A DNA stretch of 64,000 nt, taken from Roseiarcus sp963741405 (GTDB lineage: Bacteria > Pseudomonadota > Alphaproteobacteria > Rhizobiales > Beijerinckiaceae). Where the stretch lies: assembly GCA_963741405.1 (NCBI GenBank), contig CAVUHX010000039.1, positions 1 to 64,000 of the forward strand. Reading direction: 5' to 3'. A program made the translations under genes and the position numbers. Shown here piece by piece: positions 35,448 to 45,611 of the stretch (its first letter is position 1; every line of letters begins with the position of its first letter). The notes below the pieces were generated by a model that worked only from the letters and a program-made list of their open reading frames with translations, was not told where the DNA came from and ran no database searches.

Positions 35448-36284
35448 ATGCCGGACCGGTCCACCAGACTTCGCAGAGCCTACGCCGCCTCGATCGCGCG
35501 GAGCGCCGGCGTCGCCGATCCGCGTATCGAGGCCGCCTTCGCCGCGGTTCCGCGCGAGGACTTTTCCGGCCCGCCGCCATGGTATGTCTCCTCCGGCGGG
35601 TTCGGCTCGGCGAGCGAAAGCGACATCGCCCGGCTCTACGACGACGTCCTGGTCGCCATCGACGCTTCGCGCGGCATCAATAACGGCCAGCCGTCGCTGC
35701 ACGCGGCGAGCATCGAGGCGCTGGCGATCGGCGAGGGCGAGACCGTCCTGCAGATTGGGGCGGGAGCCGGCTATTACACTGCCATCCTCACGCATCTGGT
35801 CGGCCCGTCCGGCAAGGTGATCGCCTACGAGATCGAGCCGGACATCGCCGCTCGGGCGCGGGACAATCTCGCCGCTTTCCCGCAGGCCGAGGTCCGGGCC
35901 CTTTCGGGGGCGGGCGAGGGCCTGCCGAAGGCCGACGCGATCTATGTCTCATGCGCGGCGTCGCATCCGCCGCGCGCCTGGCTCAACGCCCTGAACCCTG
36001 GCGGGCGGCTCATCTTTCCGCTCCAGGCGGCCCATTCGAGCGGGGCCATGCTGCTCGTCGCCCGGCCGAAGGAGGAAGCGACCGCTTGGCCGGCGAAACT
36101 CCTCGGCGGCGTGGTGTTCATCGCCTGCGACGGCGCGCAGGATGCAGCGATGGGCCACAGGCTCGAAGAGGCGTTCCGCCGCGGCGGCGCGCATCAGGTG
36201 CGGTGGCTGCGGTTCGACGCCGGGGCCGGCGCGGGCGCCTGGTTGCGGGGCGACGGCTGGGCGCTGACAAAGGAGGCGGGGTAA
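35448..36284 (+). CDS. Protein-L-isoaspartate methyltransferase-like SAM methyltransferase
   Basis: This 278-residue protein resembles PCMT-type enzymes: FAAVPREDFSGPPPWYV, NGQPSLHAASIEAL, the SAM motif VLQIGAGAGYYTAILTHLVG and acidic YEIEPD, then YVSCAASHPPRAWLNALNPG, where PIMT has a proline-rich post-SAM motif. The ATG at 35448 begins PDRSTRLRRAYA; the longer in-frame start at 35394 has less protein character. Isoaspartate repair versus another methylation cannot be decided. Confidence 0.78.
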   Translation: MPDRSTRLRRAYAASIARSAGVADPRIEAAFAAVPREDFSGPPPWYVSSGGFGSASESDIARLYDDVLVAIDASRGINNGQPSLHAASIEALAIGEGETVLQIGAGAGYYTAILTHLVGPSGKVIAYEIEPDIAARARDNLAAFPQAEVRALSGAGEGLPKADAIYVSCAASHPPRAWLNALNPGGRLIFPLQAAHSSGAMLLVARPKEEATAWPAKLLGGVVFIACDGAQDAAMGHRLEEAFRRGGAHQVRWLRFDAGAGAGAWLRGDGWALTKEAG

Positions 36285-36600
36285 GGAGAAAAATTCCCTG
36301 CGCCGCAGCGAAGTTGCAGCGAACTCACGCCTACGGGGGGAGAATCCGCGCCGAAAAGGCTTTGTATTTCAGACTATTGGCGGAGAATTCCGTAAGCGGA
36401 GACGCAGGGAATTTTTTTGTGCCGAGCACGGAAAGCGCGGGGAATTTTTCATGCGGAGCAGGGATTCCGGGCGCCAGGCGAAAAGGGCCGCCCACGGCGC
36501 CTCGGGCCGCGATCCGTCTTCTTGAGGAGACTCCTCCGCTAGCGTCTGTTAGTCATTGATATATTGAGTTTTTGCTTTCGTTGTTCGCGCGCGACCTGGC
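36285..36600. other. Intergenic region with inverted AATTCCCTGCG repeats
   Basis: No gene is seen. AAAAATTCCCTGCG at 36289-36302 is perfectly complemented by CGCAGGGAATTTTT at 36403-36416. A third relative, GCGGGGAATTTTTCATGCGG, follows at about 36437. The region could form a long-loop hairpin, act as a bidirectional terminator between converging genes, or be a small repeat family. Confidence 0.45.
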
Positions 36601-37920
36601 TCATATCGGCGACGCCGCGCTCCGCGCCCCAGGCCGCCGCCGCGACGGCAGCCCGTCGAGCCCGGCGAAGCGGGCGTTCGCGCCAAGCGCTTCCTCGATG
36701 CGCAAGACCTCGTTCCATTTCGCCATCCGCTCGGACCGGGCGAACGAGCCGACCTTGAGCTGCCCGGCGCCCCAGCCGACCGCGAGATGGGCAATCGAAA
36801 CGTCCTCGGTCTCGCCCGAGCGGGCGGAGACGATCGTTCCGAAGCCGTGGGCGAGACCCTCGTCGAGCGCCGCCTTGGCCCGGCTGACCGTGCCGGCCTG
36901 GTTGACCTTGATCAGCACCGCGTTGGCGCTCCCGGTCCGAGCGGCTTCGGCGACGCGGGAGGCGCTGGTGACGAGGAGGTCGTCGCCGATCACCTGGACG
37001 CGATCCCCGACCGCTGCGGTGAATCGGTAAAATCCTTCGGCGTCGTCCTCGGCGAACGGGTCCTCGATCGACACGATGGGATAGCGCGCGCACCAGCCGA
37101 TCAGCAGGTCGGCGAGCCCGTCGCGGTCGAGCACGCGCTTCTCGAGGCCGAGCCGATAGAATCCGCCGGCGCCGAATTCGGACGCGGCGACGTCGAGCGA
37201 GATGGCGACGTCGTCGCCCGGCGTCAGGCCGGCGCGCTCGATCGAGAGCATCAGCGCCTCGAGCGCCTCTTCGTTGCTGGCGAAGGCCGGCCACCAGCCG
37301 CCTTCGTCGGCGACTCCCGTGAGGAAGCCGCGCTCGGCCATGAGGCGGCCGGCGGCGTGATAGACCTCCGCCGTCGTCTCCAGCGCCTCGGCGAAGGTTT
37401 TCGCGCGCGGGGCGACCACCATGAAATCCTGCACGTCGGTGCGCCGGCCGGCATGGGCGCCGCCGCCGAAAATCTGGATTTCCGGCAGGGGAACCACCGC
37501 CGGCCCGTCGCCGGCGAGATGGCGCCAGAGCGGGAGCCCGCGGCTCGCCGCGGCGGCGTGGAGGGCCGCGAGCGAGACCGCGGTCAGCGCGTTGCCGCCG
37601 AGGCGGGAAAGATTCTCCGCGCCGTCGAGGGCGACGAGGGTCGCGTCGAGCGCTTCCTGGTCGAACGGATCGGCCCCGATCAGCGCCGGCGCGATTTCCA
37701 TGCGGATTCCCGCGAGCGCCCCGCGCACGTCGAGCCCGCCGAGGCGCGGGCCGCCATCGCGCTTCTCGACCGCCTCCAAGCTGCCGCGCGACGCGCCGGC
37801 GGGCGCGATCGCGCGCCCGACCGCCCCGTCACTCAAGGCGATTTCCGCTTCCACCGTCGGACGACCGCGCGAGTCCCAGACCCGCCGCCCGATCAGCGAC
37901 TGGATGACGGGATGGCTCAT
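36601..37920 (-). CDS. Divergent enolase-family protein
   Basis: This is a 439-residue enolase-superfamily protein retaining SRGRPTVEAEI, PAGASRGSLEAVEKRDGG, GGGAHAGRRTDVQDFM, GVADEGGWWP, ISLDVAASEF, IVSIEDPFAEDD, VIGDDLLVT, VLIKVNQAGTVS and GSFARSERMAKWNEVLRIEE. Against canonical enolase, the second glutamate of the QEFM motif is aspartate (QDFM) and the histidine of SHRSGETED is alanine (SARSGETED); the catalytic lysine (KVNQ) and DEGG glutamate are kept. Altered specificity is therefore possible. The ATG overlaps the upstream kinase stop (ATGA). A genuine housekeeping eno may exist elsewhere. Confidence 0.85.
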   Translation of the reverse strand: MSHPVIQSLIGRRVWDSRGRPTVEAEIALSDGAVGRAIAPAGASRGSLEAVEKRDGGPRLGGLDVRGALAGIRMEIAPALIGADPFDQEALDATLVALDGAENLSRLGGNALTAVSLAALHAAAASRGLPLWRHLAGDGPAVVPLPEIQIFGGGAHAGRRTDVQDFMVVAPRAKTFAEALETTAEVYHAAGRLMAERGFLTGVADEGGWWPAFASNEEALEALMLSIERAGLTPGDDVAISLDVAASEFGAGGFYRLGLEKRVLDRDGLADLLIGWCARYPIVSIEDPFAEDDAEGFYRFTAAVGDRVQVIGDDLLVTSASRVAEAARTGSANAVLIKVNQAGTVSRAKAALDEGLAHGFGTIVSARSGETEDVSIAHLAVGWGAGQLKVGSFARSERMAKWNEVLRIEEALGANARFAGLDGLPSRRRPGARSAASPI

Positions 37921-38934
37921 GGCGTTCGGTTCCAGGCGTCGGCGATTTCGGCCAGGGTTCGCGGCGGCGCCGCGATCAAGGGAATCGCGCAACGCCTGAC
38001 CGCCGCGCGCTCGCCCTCGCTTGTCAGATATTCGACCGGCGACTTGCCGTCGATCCGGGCGAGGAACAGGGCCGGCAACAGGGCGGCCGCGCGCGCTTCG
38101 AGGCCGCGCGGCTCCTCCCAGTCGACGCCGTCGAGATAGGCGGAGGCGAGCGCCGCGAAGGCCGCGAGATAGGGCGCCTTGCCGGCGCCCGCGCGCGCGC
38201 CCTTGAGCAGGAGGTGGTTGAGGCAGAAGGCGATGTCGAAGGCCGGGTCGCCGAACCAGGCGCATTCGGCGTCGAGAAGGACCGGGCCGTCCGGACCGAT
38301 CAGGATGTTCTTCGGGCTGACGTCGCCCTGGACCAGCGCCTGCTTGGTCGAAAGCGTGGTCGCGGCGATCGTCTCCAGCCGGGCGGCGAGGGCCGGATGC
38401 GCCCGGGCGGTCGCGCGCAGGTACGGCTCGATGCGGATCGCCTCGAATGTCTCGTCATGGGCGAAGGCTGTCCGCATCTTCGGGCTCGGCCGCGCTCTTC
38501 GCATGGATGAGGGCGAGGTCGCGCCCGACCGCGGCGGCGAAATTCCCGTCGACCCGGCCCGCGAGAAGCTCGGCCTTCCACAGCGGGAAGCGTTCGGGCG
38601 GCAGGTAGTCCATGGCGAACAGGCCTGCCTCGGCATCCTCGGCCAGCACATGCGGCACGGCGTGCGGCAGCCACCGCGCGACTGCACGCAAATAACCCGC
38701 CTCAGCGGCGTTGCGCTCGACCGGCGCCTCCCACAGCGCGGCGACCTTCAGCCTCGCGAGCGCCCGCTTGACGCAGAAGCGCCGCCCGCCGGCCTCAACG
38801 AGGCTGATGTCCGACGAGACGCCGCCAGTCAGCGGCGTGACGCGGACCGCTTCGCCCGGCCGTGCGAGGCCGAGGCGGCGCAAGGTCTCTTCCAGTTCTC
38901 GGGGCTGGGCGGATGGCTCGCGTTGGTCGCTCAC
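37917..38934 (-). CDS. APH-family small-molecule kinase, frameshifted
   Basis: This is a phosphotransferase of the aminoglycoside/choline kinase fold. The N-lobe (LTGGVSSDISLVEAGGRRF, VKRALARLK, LFAMDYLPPE) is read from GTG at 38934, then shifts frame near 38470. The C-lobe has the catalytic LVQGDVSPKNILIG and the metal-binding LLDAECAWFGDPAFDIAF. Repaired it would be ~338 residues. It overlaps the enolase-like gene by 4 bp, which implies a joint pathway. The substrate is not indicated; an antibiotic is unlikely in this setting. Confidence 0.82.
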
Positions 38935-39084
38935 GTCTTCGGCCCGGGTGACAGGAACGCGCGCATCGGCGCTGAAGGGGAAGCCCTCGGCGCAGGCTCC
39001 GGTGCGGTACGCTCCTTCAGAAAAGCTGGATACCGCGCTGCTCCCTTGATAAGCTAGGCCGGTCTAGCCTGATCGGTCAAGCCA

Positions 39085-39336
39085 ATGCGAGAAGTCGGGG
39101 CCTTCGAGGCAAAGAACAAGCTCGGGCAGCTGCTCGATCTCGTCGAGGGAGGCGAGGAAGTGACGATTACCCGTCACGGCAGAGAAGTCGCGCGCCTCAT
39201 TCCCGTCCGGCCCGCGCACGGCCGCGATCAGGCTCGTGCCGCCCTTCGACGCATTCGCGAGCGCGCTGAGGCGCAGAAACTCGGCCGCTTCGATTGGACG
39301 GAATGGAAGGCCTACCGGGACGAAGGTCGCCCGTGA
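39085..39336 (+). CDS. Type II antitoxin (Phd/YefM/VapB-like)
   Basis: This 83-residue antitoxin has the Phd-family N-terminal DNA-binding domain (REVGAFEAKNKLGQLLDLVE, VTITRHGREVARLIPV) and a C-terminal toxin-binding tail (GRFDWTEWKAYRDEGRP). It overlaps the PIN toxin by GTGA. The pair should be autoregulated, but no clear operator palindrome is visible in the short upstream region. Confidence 0.9.
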   Translation: MREVGAFEAKNKLGQLLDLVEGGEEVTITRHGREVARLIPVRPAHGRDQARAALRRIRERAEAQKLGRFDWTEWKAYRDEGRP

Positions 39337-39749
39337 GTCTGGTGCTCGACAGTTCGGCGACTCTCGCCTGGATCTTCGCCGACGAAACCACGGACGCCAT
39401 CCGAGAGCTTTTCGATGCGGTGGCCGACCATGGCGCTTTTGTCCCGTCGCTGTGGCGGCTCGAAATAGCAAACAGCCTGACGGGGGCGATGCGGCGCGGA
39501 CGCATCGACCCGGAATTTCGTCGCGCCGCGCTCGCCGACCTGGCCTTTCTCGAAATTTCGGTGGACGATCGCACGGATTCCAACGCCTGGGGTGTAACTC
39601 TGGACTTCGCCGATCGCTTTCGATTGACCGTCTATGACGCGGCCTATGTTGAACTCGCGGTCCGACGTGGGATTCCGCTCGCGACGCTCGATATGGACAT
39701 ACGAGCCGCCGGCGCCGCTCTCGGGCTGAGTCTGCTGGGCGTATCCTGA
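39333..39749 (+). CDS. PIN-domain toxin (VapC-like)
   Basis: This is a 138-residue PIN ribonuclease. The start GTG overlaps the antitoxin stop. Acidic active-site residues are in VLDSSATLAWIFADE, LWRLEIANSLTGAM, TVYDAAYVELAV and LATLDMDIRAAG. VapC toxins cleave tRNA or rRNA. It is complete and in frame. Confidence 0.9.
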   Translation: MSLVLDSSATLAWIFADETTDAIRELFDAVADHGAFVPSLWRLEIANSLTGAMRRGRIDPEFRRAALADLAFLEISVDDRTDSNAWGVTLDFADRFRLTVYDAAYVELAVRRGIPLATLDMDIRAAGAALGLSLLGVS

Positions 39750-39774
39750 GCCCTCCCGAGGCGGTCCGCGGCAA

Positions 39775-40524
39775 TCAATAGGTCGCCCGCCCTCCCGACA
39801 GGTCGAACACCGCCCCCGTGCTGAACGAGCACTCGCGGCTGGCGAGCCAGCAGATCAGCGACGCGGCCTCGTCGAGAGTTCCGAAACGCTCCATCGGGAT
39901 CTTGGAGCGCATGTAGGCGATGAATTCCGCCGTGACCTGTTCGAGGATCGGCGTTTCGATCGTCGCCGGCGTGACCGTGTTGACGGTGACGCCGGTCTTG
40001 GCGAGCTCCTTGCCGAGCGACTTGGTGAGGCCGATGACCGCGGCCTTCGACGCGCTGTAGGCGGAGGCGTTGGGGTTGCCTTCCTTGCCGGCGACGGAAG
40101 CGATGTTGACGATCCGGCCGTAACCGCGCGCCTTCATCGAGCGGGAGACGAACCGGTTGCAATAGAAGAGGCCGTTGACGTTGATGTCGAACACCCGCTT
40201 CCACTCGCCGATCGGATAATCGATCAGGCTCGCGGTCGGGCCGGCGATCCCGGCGCTGCAGACGAGGGCGTCGATCCGGCTCATCGCGGCCTCGGCCTCC
40301 TCCGTCGCGCGCTCGACGTCGTCGGGGTCGGTGACGTCGACCCGGCGCGCGCGGGCCTGGCCGCCGAGCTTGGCGGTCGCCGCGTCGAGGCGCTTCTGGT
40401 CGATGTCCCACAGCATGACCTCGCCGCCCTCGGCGATGATCCGCGCCGCGACGGTGTAGCCGATCCCGGAGCCGCCGCCCGTCACCACGGCTTTCGTTCC
40501 TTCGAACCGCTCGCCTGCCGCCAT
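39775..40524 (-). CDS. Short-chain dehydrogenase/reductase
   Basis: This is a 249-residue SDR with Rossmann motif VVTGGGSGIGYTVA, VDVTDPDD, CSAGIAGPT, catalytic serine in IVNIASVAGKEG, YSASKAAVIGLTKSLGKEL and PATIETPIL. It lies downstream of the sugar ABC genes on the same strand, so a sugar or polyol dehydrogenase delivering a lactone is a reasonable inference. The ATG at 40524 with GAGGAG upstream is chosen. Confidence 0.9.
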   Translation of the reverse strand: MAAGERFEGTKAVVTGGGSGIGYTVAARIIAEGGEVMLWDIDQKRLDAATAKLGGQARARRVDVTDPDDVERATEEAEAAMSRIDALVCSAGIAGPTASLIDYPIGEWKRVFDINVNGLFYCNRFVSRSMKARGYGRIVNIASVAGKEGNPNASAYSASKAAVIGLTKSLGKELAKTGVTVNTVTPATIETPILEQVTAEFIAYMRSKIPMERFGTLDEAASLICWLASRECSFSTGAVFDLSGGRATY

Positions 40525-40806
40525 GTCGCGCTCCTCGGATCTGTCTTGGATGGGGCGGCGAGGACATCGAGTCACTCGCCCGCCGGCCGCGCTACGTTAG
40601 CAGCGCAAATCGTTCTGGGAAGAGCTCGCAGACGCGGACGCCCCGGATTTGGCGCGCCCGTCCTGGATCGGCGAGCTCGCAAAGCGCACGAATGTTTTTC
40701 GACCGGCGCATCGCATTCGCGATGGTCGCCAGGGATGGAGCGTCCTCACGGCTTCCCTCGCCTCCGCCGGCGCTTCGCCGAAAGCTGCGACGCCAAGCGG
40801 CCTCGA

Positions 40807-42304
40807 CTAATGGATCGCTGCGTACATGATCTTCTCCTCGGTCGCCTCCAGCGCCGAGAATTCTTCCACCACCTTGCCTTGCCGCGAGACGAGAATTCGG
40901 TCGGACAGCGCCATGATCTCCGGCAGGTAGGACGAAATGACGACCACCGCCTTGCCCTCGTCGGCCAGCCGGTTGATCAGTTCGTGGATCTCGACGATCG
41001 CGCCCACGTCGACGCCGCGCGTCGGCTCGTCGAAGATGATCAGGTCCGGCTCCTGGACGAGCGATTTCGCGATCACGATCTTCTGCTGGTTGCCGCCCGA
41101 GAGCTCGACCACTTTCATCTCGTCGCCGGTGGCGCGAACGTTCAGGCGACGGATCCAATCCGATCCGACCGTGTTCGCTTCGCGCCGGGAGAGGAGCGTG
41201 CGTCCAGCCGGGAACTTGGTGAGCAGGCCGATATAGACGTTCCGGGCGATCGAGGCCGTTTCGAAGAACCCCTCGACCTTGCGGTCTTCCGTGACATAGG
41301 CGACGCCGGCGCGAACGGCCGGGGCGGGAACGCGAAACCGCACGGGTCTGTCGCGCAGTATGACTTCTCCGCCGTGAAAGAAGTCGCGCTTCAGGACGCC
41401 GGAGACAATCTTGAAGGTTTCGGTCCGCCCGGCGCCGACGAGGCCGAAGACGCCGGTGATCTGCCCGGCGAAGACGGAGAGCGAGTTGTTCCTCACCATC
41501 GGCGCCATCTTGAGATTCTGCACGGTCAGCACGCGCGGCCCCGCCGGGCGGACGGTCGCTTTGCGCACGCCGTAGAGGGTATGCGACAGGTCGCGCCCGA
41601 CCATCGCCTGGACGATGCGGGCGCGGTCGAACTTTGAAGCGTCGTCGGTCACGACTTTCTTGCCGTCGCGCAGCACGGTGATCCGGTCGGCCAGCATCAG
41701 CGCCTCTTCGAGCGCATGCGAGATGAAGATGATCGACACGCCGCGTTTCTTGAGGTCGCGCACGAGATCGAAGAAGTATTTCTTCTCCTCGGGCGTCAGC
41801 GTCGCGGTCGGCTCGTCGAAGATGATCACTTTTGCCTTGTGCAGCACGGCGCGCGCGATCTCGACCATCTGCTTCTTGGCGGCGCCGAGCGCTCCGACCG
41901 TCGACCGTCGGGGCGACGTCGAAGTTCAACGATTGCAGGAACTGTTGCGCGGCGATGTAGATGCCGCGCAACCGGTTGTAGAAGCGCTCCTGGCCAAGGA
42001 AGAGGTTCTGGGCGACGGTCATCGTCGGCACGAGGCTGTTCTCCTGGAACACCATGCCGATGCCGAGCTGGCGCGCTTCGAGCGGCGACTTCGGCGCGAC
42101 CTCGACTCCTTCGATGGTCATTGTCCCTGAGGTGAGCGTGACCACCCCGGCCATGACCTTGGTCAGCGTCGACTTTCCGGCGCCGTTCTCGCCGACCAGG
42201 GCGTGGATCTCGCCGCGCCGAAGCTCGAAATCGACGCCATCGATCGCGGGAACTCCGCCATAGAGCCGGGTCGCCTTGTTCAGGGCGAGTATGGTGTCGC
42301 TCAT
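40807..42304 (-). CDS. Sugar ABC transporter ATPase (RbsA/MglA type), frameshifted
   Basis: This is a two-domain ATPase of the CUT2 class. Domain 1 has Walker A ALVGENGAGKSTLTKVMAGV and, after a frame break near 41900, Walker B KVIIFDEPTATLTPEE. Domain 2 has the degenerate GLVGAGRTETFKIVSGVLK, signature ELSGGNQQKIVIAKSL and IIFDEPTRGVDVGA. The ATG at 42304 overlaps the preceding stop (ATGA). It energises the two permeases upstream. Confidence 0.92.
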
Positions 42305-45300
42305 GCGCCAAACTCCCTGTCGAGCGGGGCGATCGGGAAGCCTCAGGACGCGTCCCGGCCCCTTTGCGATCATGATCAGATCGCCGTCGGCCTCGATCGC
42401 CGACACGACGCCATGGTTCGTTCCGTCGGCGCGGCTGTGCAGCGAATAGAGCGGCGCGCCGTCGGCGTTCAGGCGGATGACGAGGCCGTAGGATCTCGGC
42501 GGCGCCCAGGGTTTGATGACCCCCATGGTCTTGATATGCGCGCCCTGCATCGGCTCCTTGAACGACTGGCCGGAGCGCAGGCGCGGCGCGATCCAGTACT
42601 TGGGCTCGATCTCGGCCATCATGCGCCGGCGGTAGGCCGGCTCGCGGAGCACGAACTCGACAAGAAGGCTGCGCGCGACGAAGGCGGTCAGCCAAAACCC
42701 GCCGGCGGCGGCCGGCGAGAGGCGCGAGGGATAGACCGGCAGATGGGGACAGACGACCGTGGTCGATCGCGCCGGGCACGACGGATATCACGCGGTGGCG
42801 CCAGCTTTCGCTGACCAGCATCCCGTCGCGCCGTCGCGCAGGCCCCGAAGGCATAGCCGAGGCCGCTGGCGATCGCCTTCACCGACCCGCTTGCCGGGTC
42901 GAGGAGGAGGACGCGGCCGCTTCGTCCGCGCTCCAGGAGGTCGGTCGCCCACTGGTCGACGCCGCGGGTCTGCGGAACCGTCGGTCGCGATCAGCGAGCC
43001 GTCGGGCGCGGGCGCAAGCGCGTTGACGCAATGGAGGCCGTCGGTGAAGACCGCTCGCGGCTTTGCCGCCGAGGGCTCCGCATAGAGCCGGACCTCGCGT
43101 CCGCCGAGCGCGACCGCAAGGCCGCCGTCCCGCCATGCAGGCGAGCGCGGAGATCGGCTGATCGAAGCTGCGGATTTCGGTCGGGGCATCGCCGTCCGAG
43201 ACGCAGAAGCCTCGCGCCGTCCGCGAGAAACAGGTTCGTGCCGTCGCTCGCAAGATCCTCCGGCGCGGCGCACTCGAAAATCGTCTCCGCCTGCTCGAGC
43301 TTCTGGTTCGGCTTCAGTGCGCCGTCGAACGACGGGACCGTGATCGTGGCGTCGCCGCGGCCCAGAACCCGGTTGGCGAATTCCCTGATCGCCGCAATCA
43401 CGCGAGCCGCCCCCATCGCTTCTCGTACTGGATGAAATTCGGGATCGGCGCCTTCGAGCTTGTAGCGCCCGATACGATTGTTGGAGATGCCGCCGAGGTA
43501 GAGATAGCCGCGATGCTCGCGCATCGAGGTGATCATCGGATGGTTGACGCCATTAAGGTCCCAGAGCGAGTCGAGGATCTCGCCCTTCTCGTTGAACTTG
43601 ACGACGCAGCCGGTGTTGATGTTCGGGAAGAGCCATTCGTCGACCGGAACGCGCTTGGCCATGCGGGTGCGGAAGGCGGGCATCCGCCAGGCGAGGTCGA
43701 GGGCCGGGCTGCGCATCCCGACCAGCGCGAGCCAATAGTTGCCGTCGGAGGCGAGATTGATGTTGTCGGGATAGCCGGGAAGGTTGTCCATCACGACCTC
43801 GATCGCGCCCTTCTTCGGACCGTCGAACCAGTAGCGCTTGACCGAGCAGCCGAAGGTCTCGGCGAACAGGATCGACTGGCCGTCGCTCGCTACGCAGATG
43901 CCGTTCGGGAATTTCAGCCCGCGGACGCGCTGTATGGGTCTCGCCCGGTGTTCGTGTCGTAGCAGATGATGCGGCCGTTGCCGCGCGCCTCGAGCCCGTC
44001 GATCGGCCACTCGTCCATCTCGTAGCGGATCGTCGCCTCGGAAAAGAAGATGAGGCCGTTGTCGGTGATGTCGAGGTCGTCGGCGAGGCGCAGGCGGCTG
44101 TCGTCGTTGACCGACGTGCAGGCTGCGGTTGGTTTCGTCGGTCGCCTTCTCGACCTTGCCGTCGGGCGCGATGCGATAGAGGCCCATGCCGCCGATGCAG
44201 ATGTAGAGATTGTCGTGCGCGGTCGAACGCCATGCCGAGCGGCTGCCCGCCGATGTGGGCGAAGACCTCCATCCTCTGGTAATCCGGCGCGAAAAAGCGG
44301 ATGACGTCGCCGTGGCGCGACCCGGCGTAGAGATTGTCGTGACGATCGAGAATGACGTCCTCCGGGCGCCTCGATCCGGCCGAGCCCGATCAGCGTCACG
44401 TCGCGCAGCTTGTCGTTCTGCTCGAACGGTCCGCCCTTGCCGATCTCGGTCGTCGGCGGCGGCGGCAGGTCGTGGTAGGTCGGGCTGACATAGACCTTGC
44501 TGATGATGCGGGCGCGGTTCTTCTGCCAGCGGATGTCGATCACCGCCGCGACGAGCAGAATGCTGGCGAGCGCCATGCGGTTGAAGCCGCCGCGCGCGTT
44601 CATCGTCGTCAGGCCGTTGGTGATGAGCAGAACGATCAGCGTGCCGACCGCCGACTTCGTCACCGATCCCTTGCCGCCGCCGAGCGTGATGCCGCCAAGC
44701 ACGGTCGCCGTCAGCACGATCACCTCGAGCCCGACGCCGATGTCGCCGCCGACCGTGCCGAGGCGCGCGGCGAAGAACAGCGCCCCGACTGCCGTCAGCG
44801 CGCCGCAGGCGACGTAGCAGAGCGCGATGGTGCGCCGGACCGGGATGCCGGAATTGTAGGCCGAGCGCCGCGAGCCGCCGATCGCGGTGATGTGCCAGCC
44901 CGGGCCGCAGCCGGGTCAGGAAGACGTGCCCGAAGATGGCGACCGCGAGATAGACGATCGCGATGCTCGGAACGCCGAACACGTCGCCTCCGCCGAGGAA
45001 ATTCCAGGTCGGAAAGTCGGGGAAAGCCGAGGCGATCTGGTTCGAATAGCGCTGGATCAGCAGGTCGAAGGTCGAACGGTAGACGATCAGCGTGATGAGC
45101 GTGGTGATGAAGGCGCGCAGCCTGAGATAGCCGATGAGAAAGCCGTTGATCGCGCCGAGGAGGGCGCCGCAGAGCAATGGTCGCCGCCGCGACCGCGACG
45201 ACGGGCCAACCGAGAACGTCGAGCGTGTAGAGCGCGCAGAAGTCGGTGAGCGCAAACATCGATCCGACCGACAGGTCGATGCCGCCGACGATCACCACCA

Positions 45301-45523
45301 GCGCCTCGCCGAGCGCGATGAAGCCGATCTCGCCCGCCTGGCGCGCGGTGTCGGCGAGGCTCGACGGCGACAGGAAGTTGTCGATCATGCGGCTCAGCGC
45401 GAAGCCGACGATCAGGAGGACGATGACCGGGATCGCCGTCTCGGTCCACCGCTTGGAGAGGATCTCGCCGAGCAGGTGATCCGGCCAGTACCGGTATCGC
45501 CAGCGGGTCAGGGTTTCGCGCAT
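42301..45523 (-). CDS. ABC sugar permease fused to a beta-propeller lactonase/strictosidine-synthase-like domain, multiply frameshifted
   Basis: The N-terminal ~340 codons are an RbsC-type permease: GFALSRMIDNFLSPSSLADT, LGEALVVIVGGIDLSVGSMF, LRLRAFITTLITLIVYRSTF, TVLGGITLGGGKGSVTKSA. The same open frame (43914-44723) runs without stop from the last helix (LASILLVAAVIDIRWQKN) through a Pro-rich linker into LRDVTLIGLGRIEAP, the start of a propeller domain. The rest follows in several frames: GLKFPNGICVASDGQSILFA, GCSVKRYWFDGP, NLPGYPDNINLASDGNYWLA, GYLYLGGISNNRIGRYKLEG, and a last part ending at the TGA at 42301-42303. The inferred protein is ~1,070 residues. At least seven indels would be needed, so the region is either poorly polished or decaying. 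Confidence 0.75.
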
Positions 45524-45611
45524 CGACTGCCGATCGGATGAAGGCTGATGGATCGGGGCGCGAGCGTCCGGAGCGCAGCCGCTCCGAACGCCCGACCGCT
45601 CGAACCTGGGC

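Noticed and set aside
36787..38139. 450-codon plus-strand ORF opposite the enolase-like gene
   Set aside because: Antisense shadow; all enolase motifs are on the minus strand.
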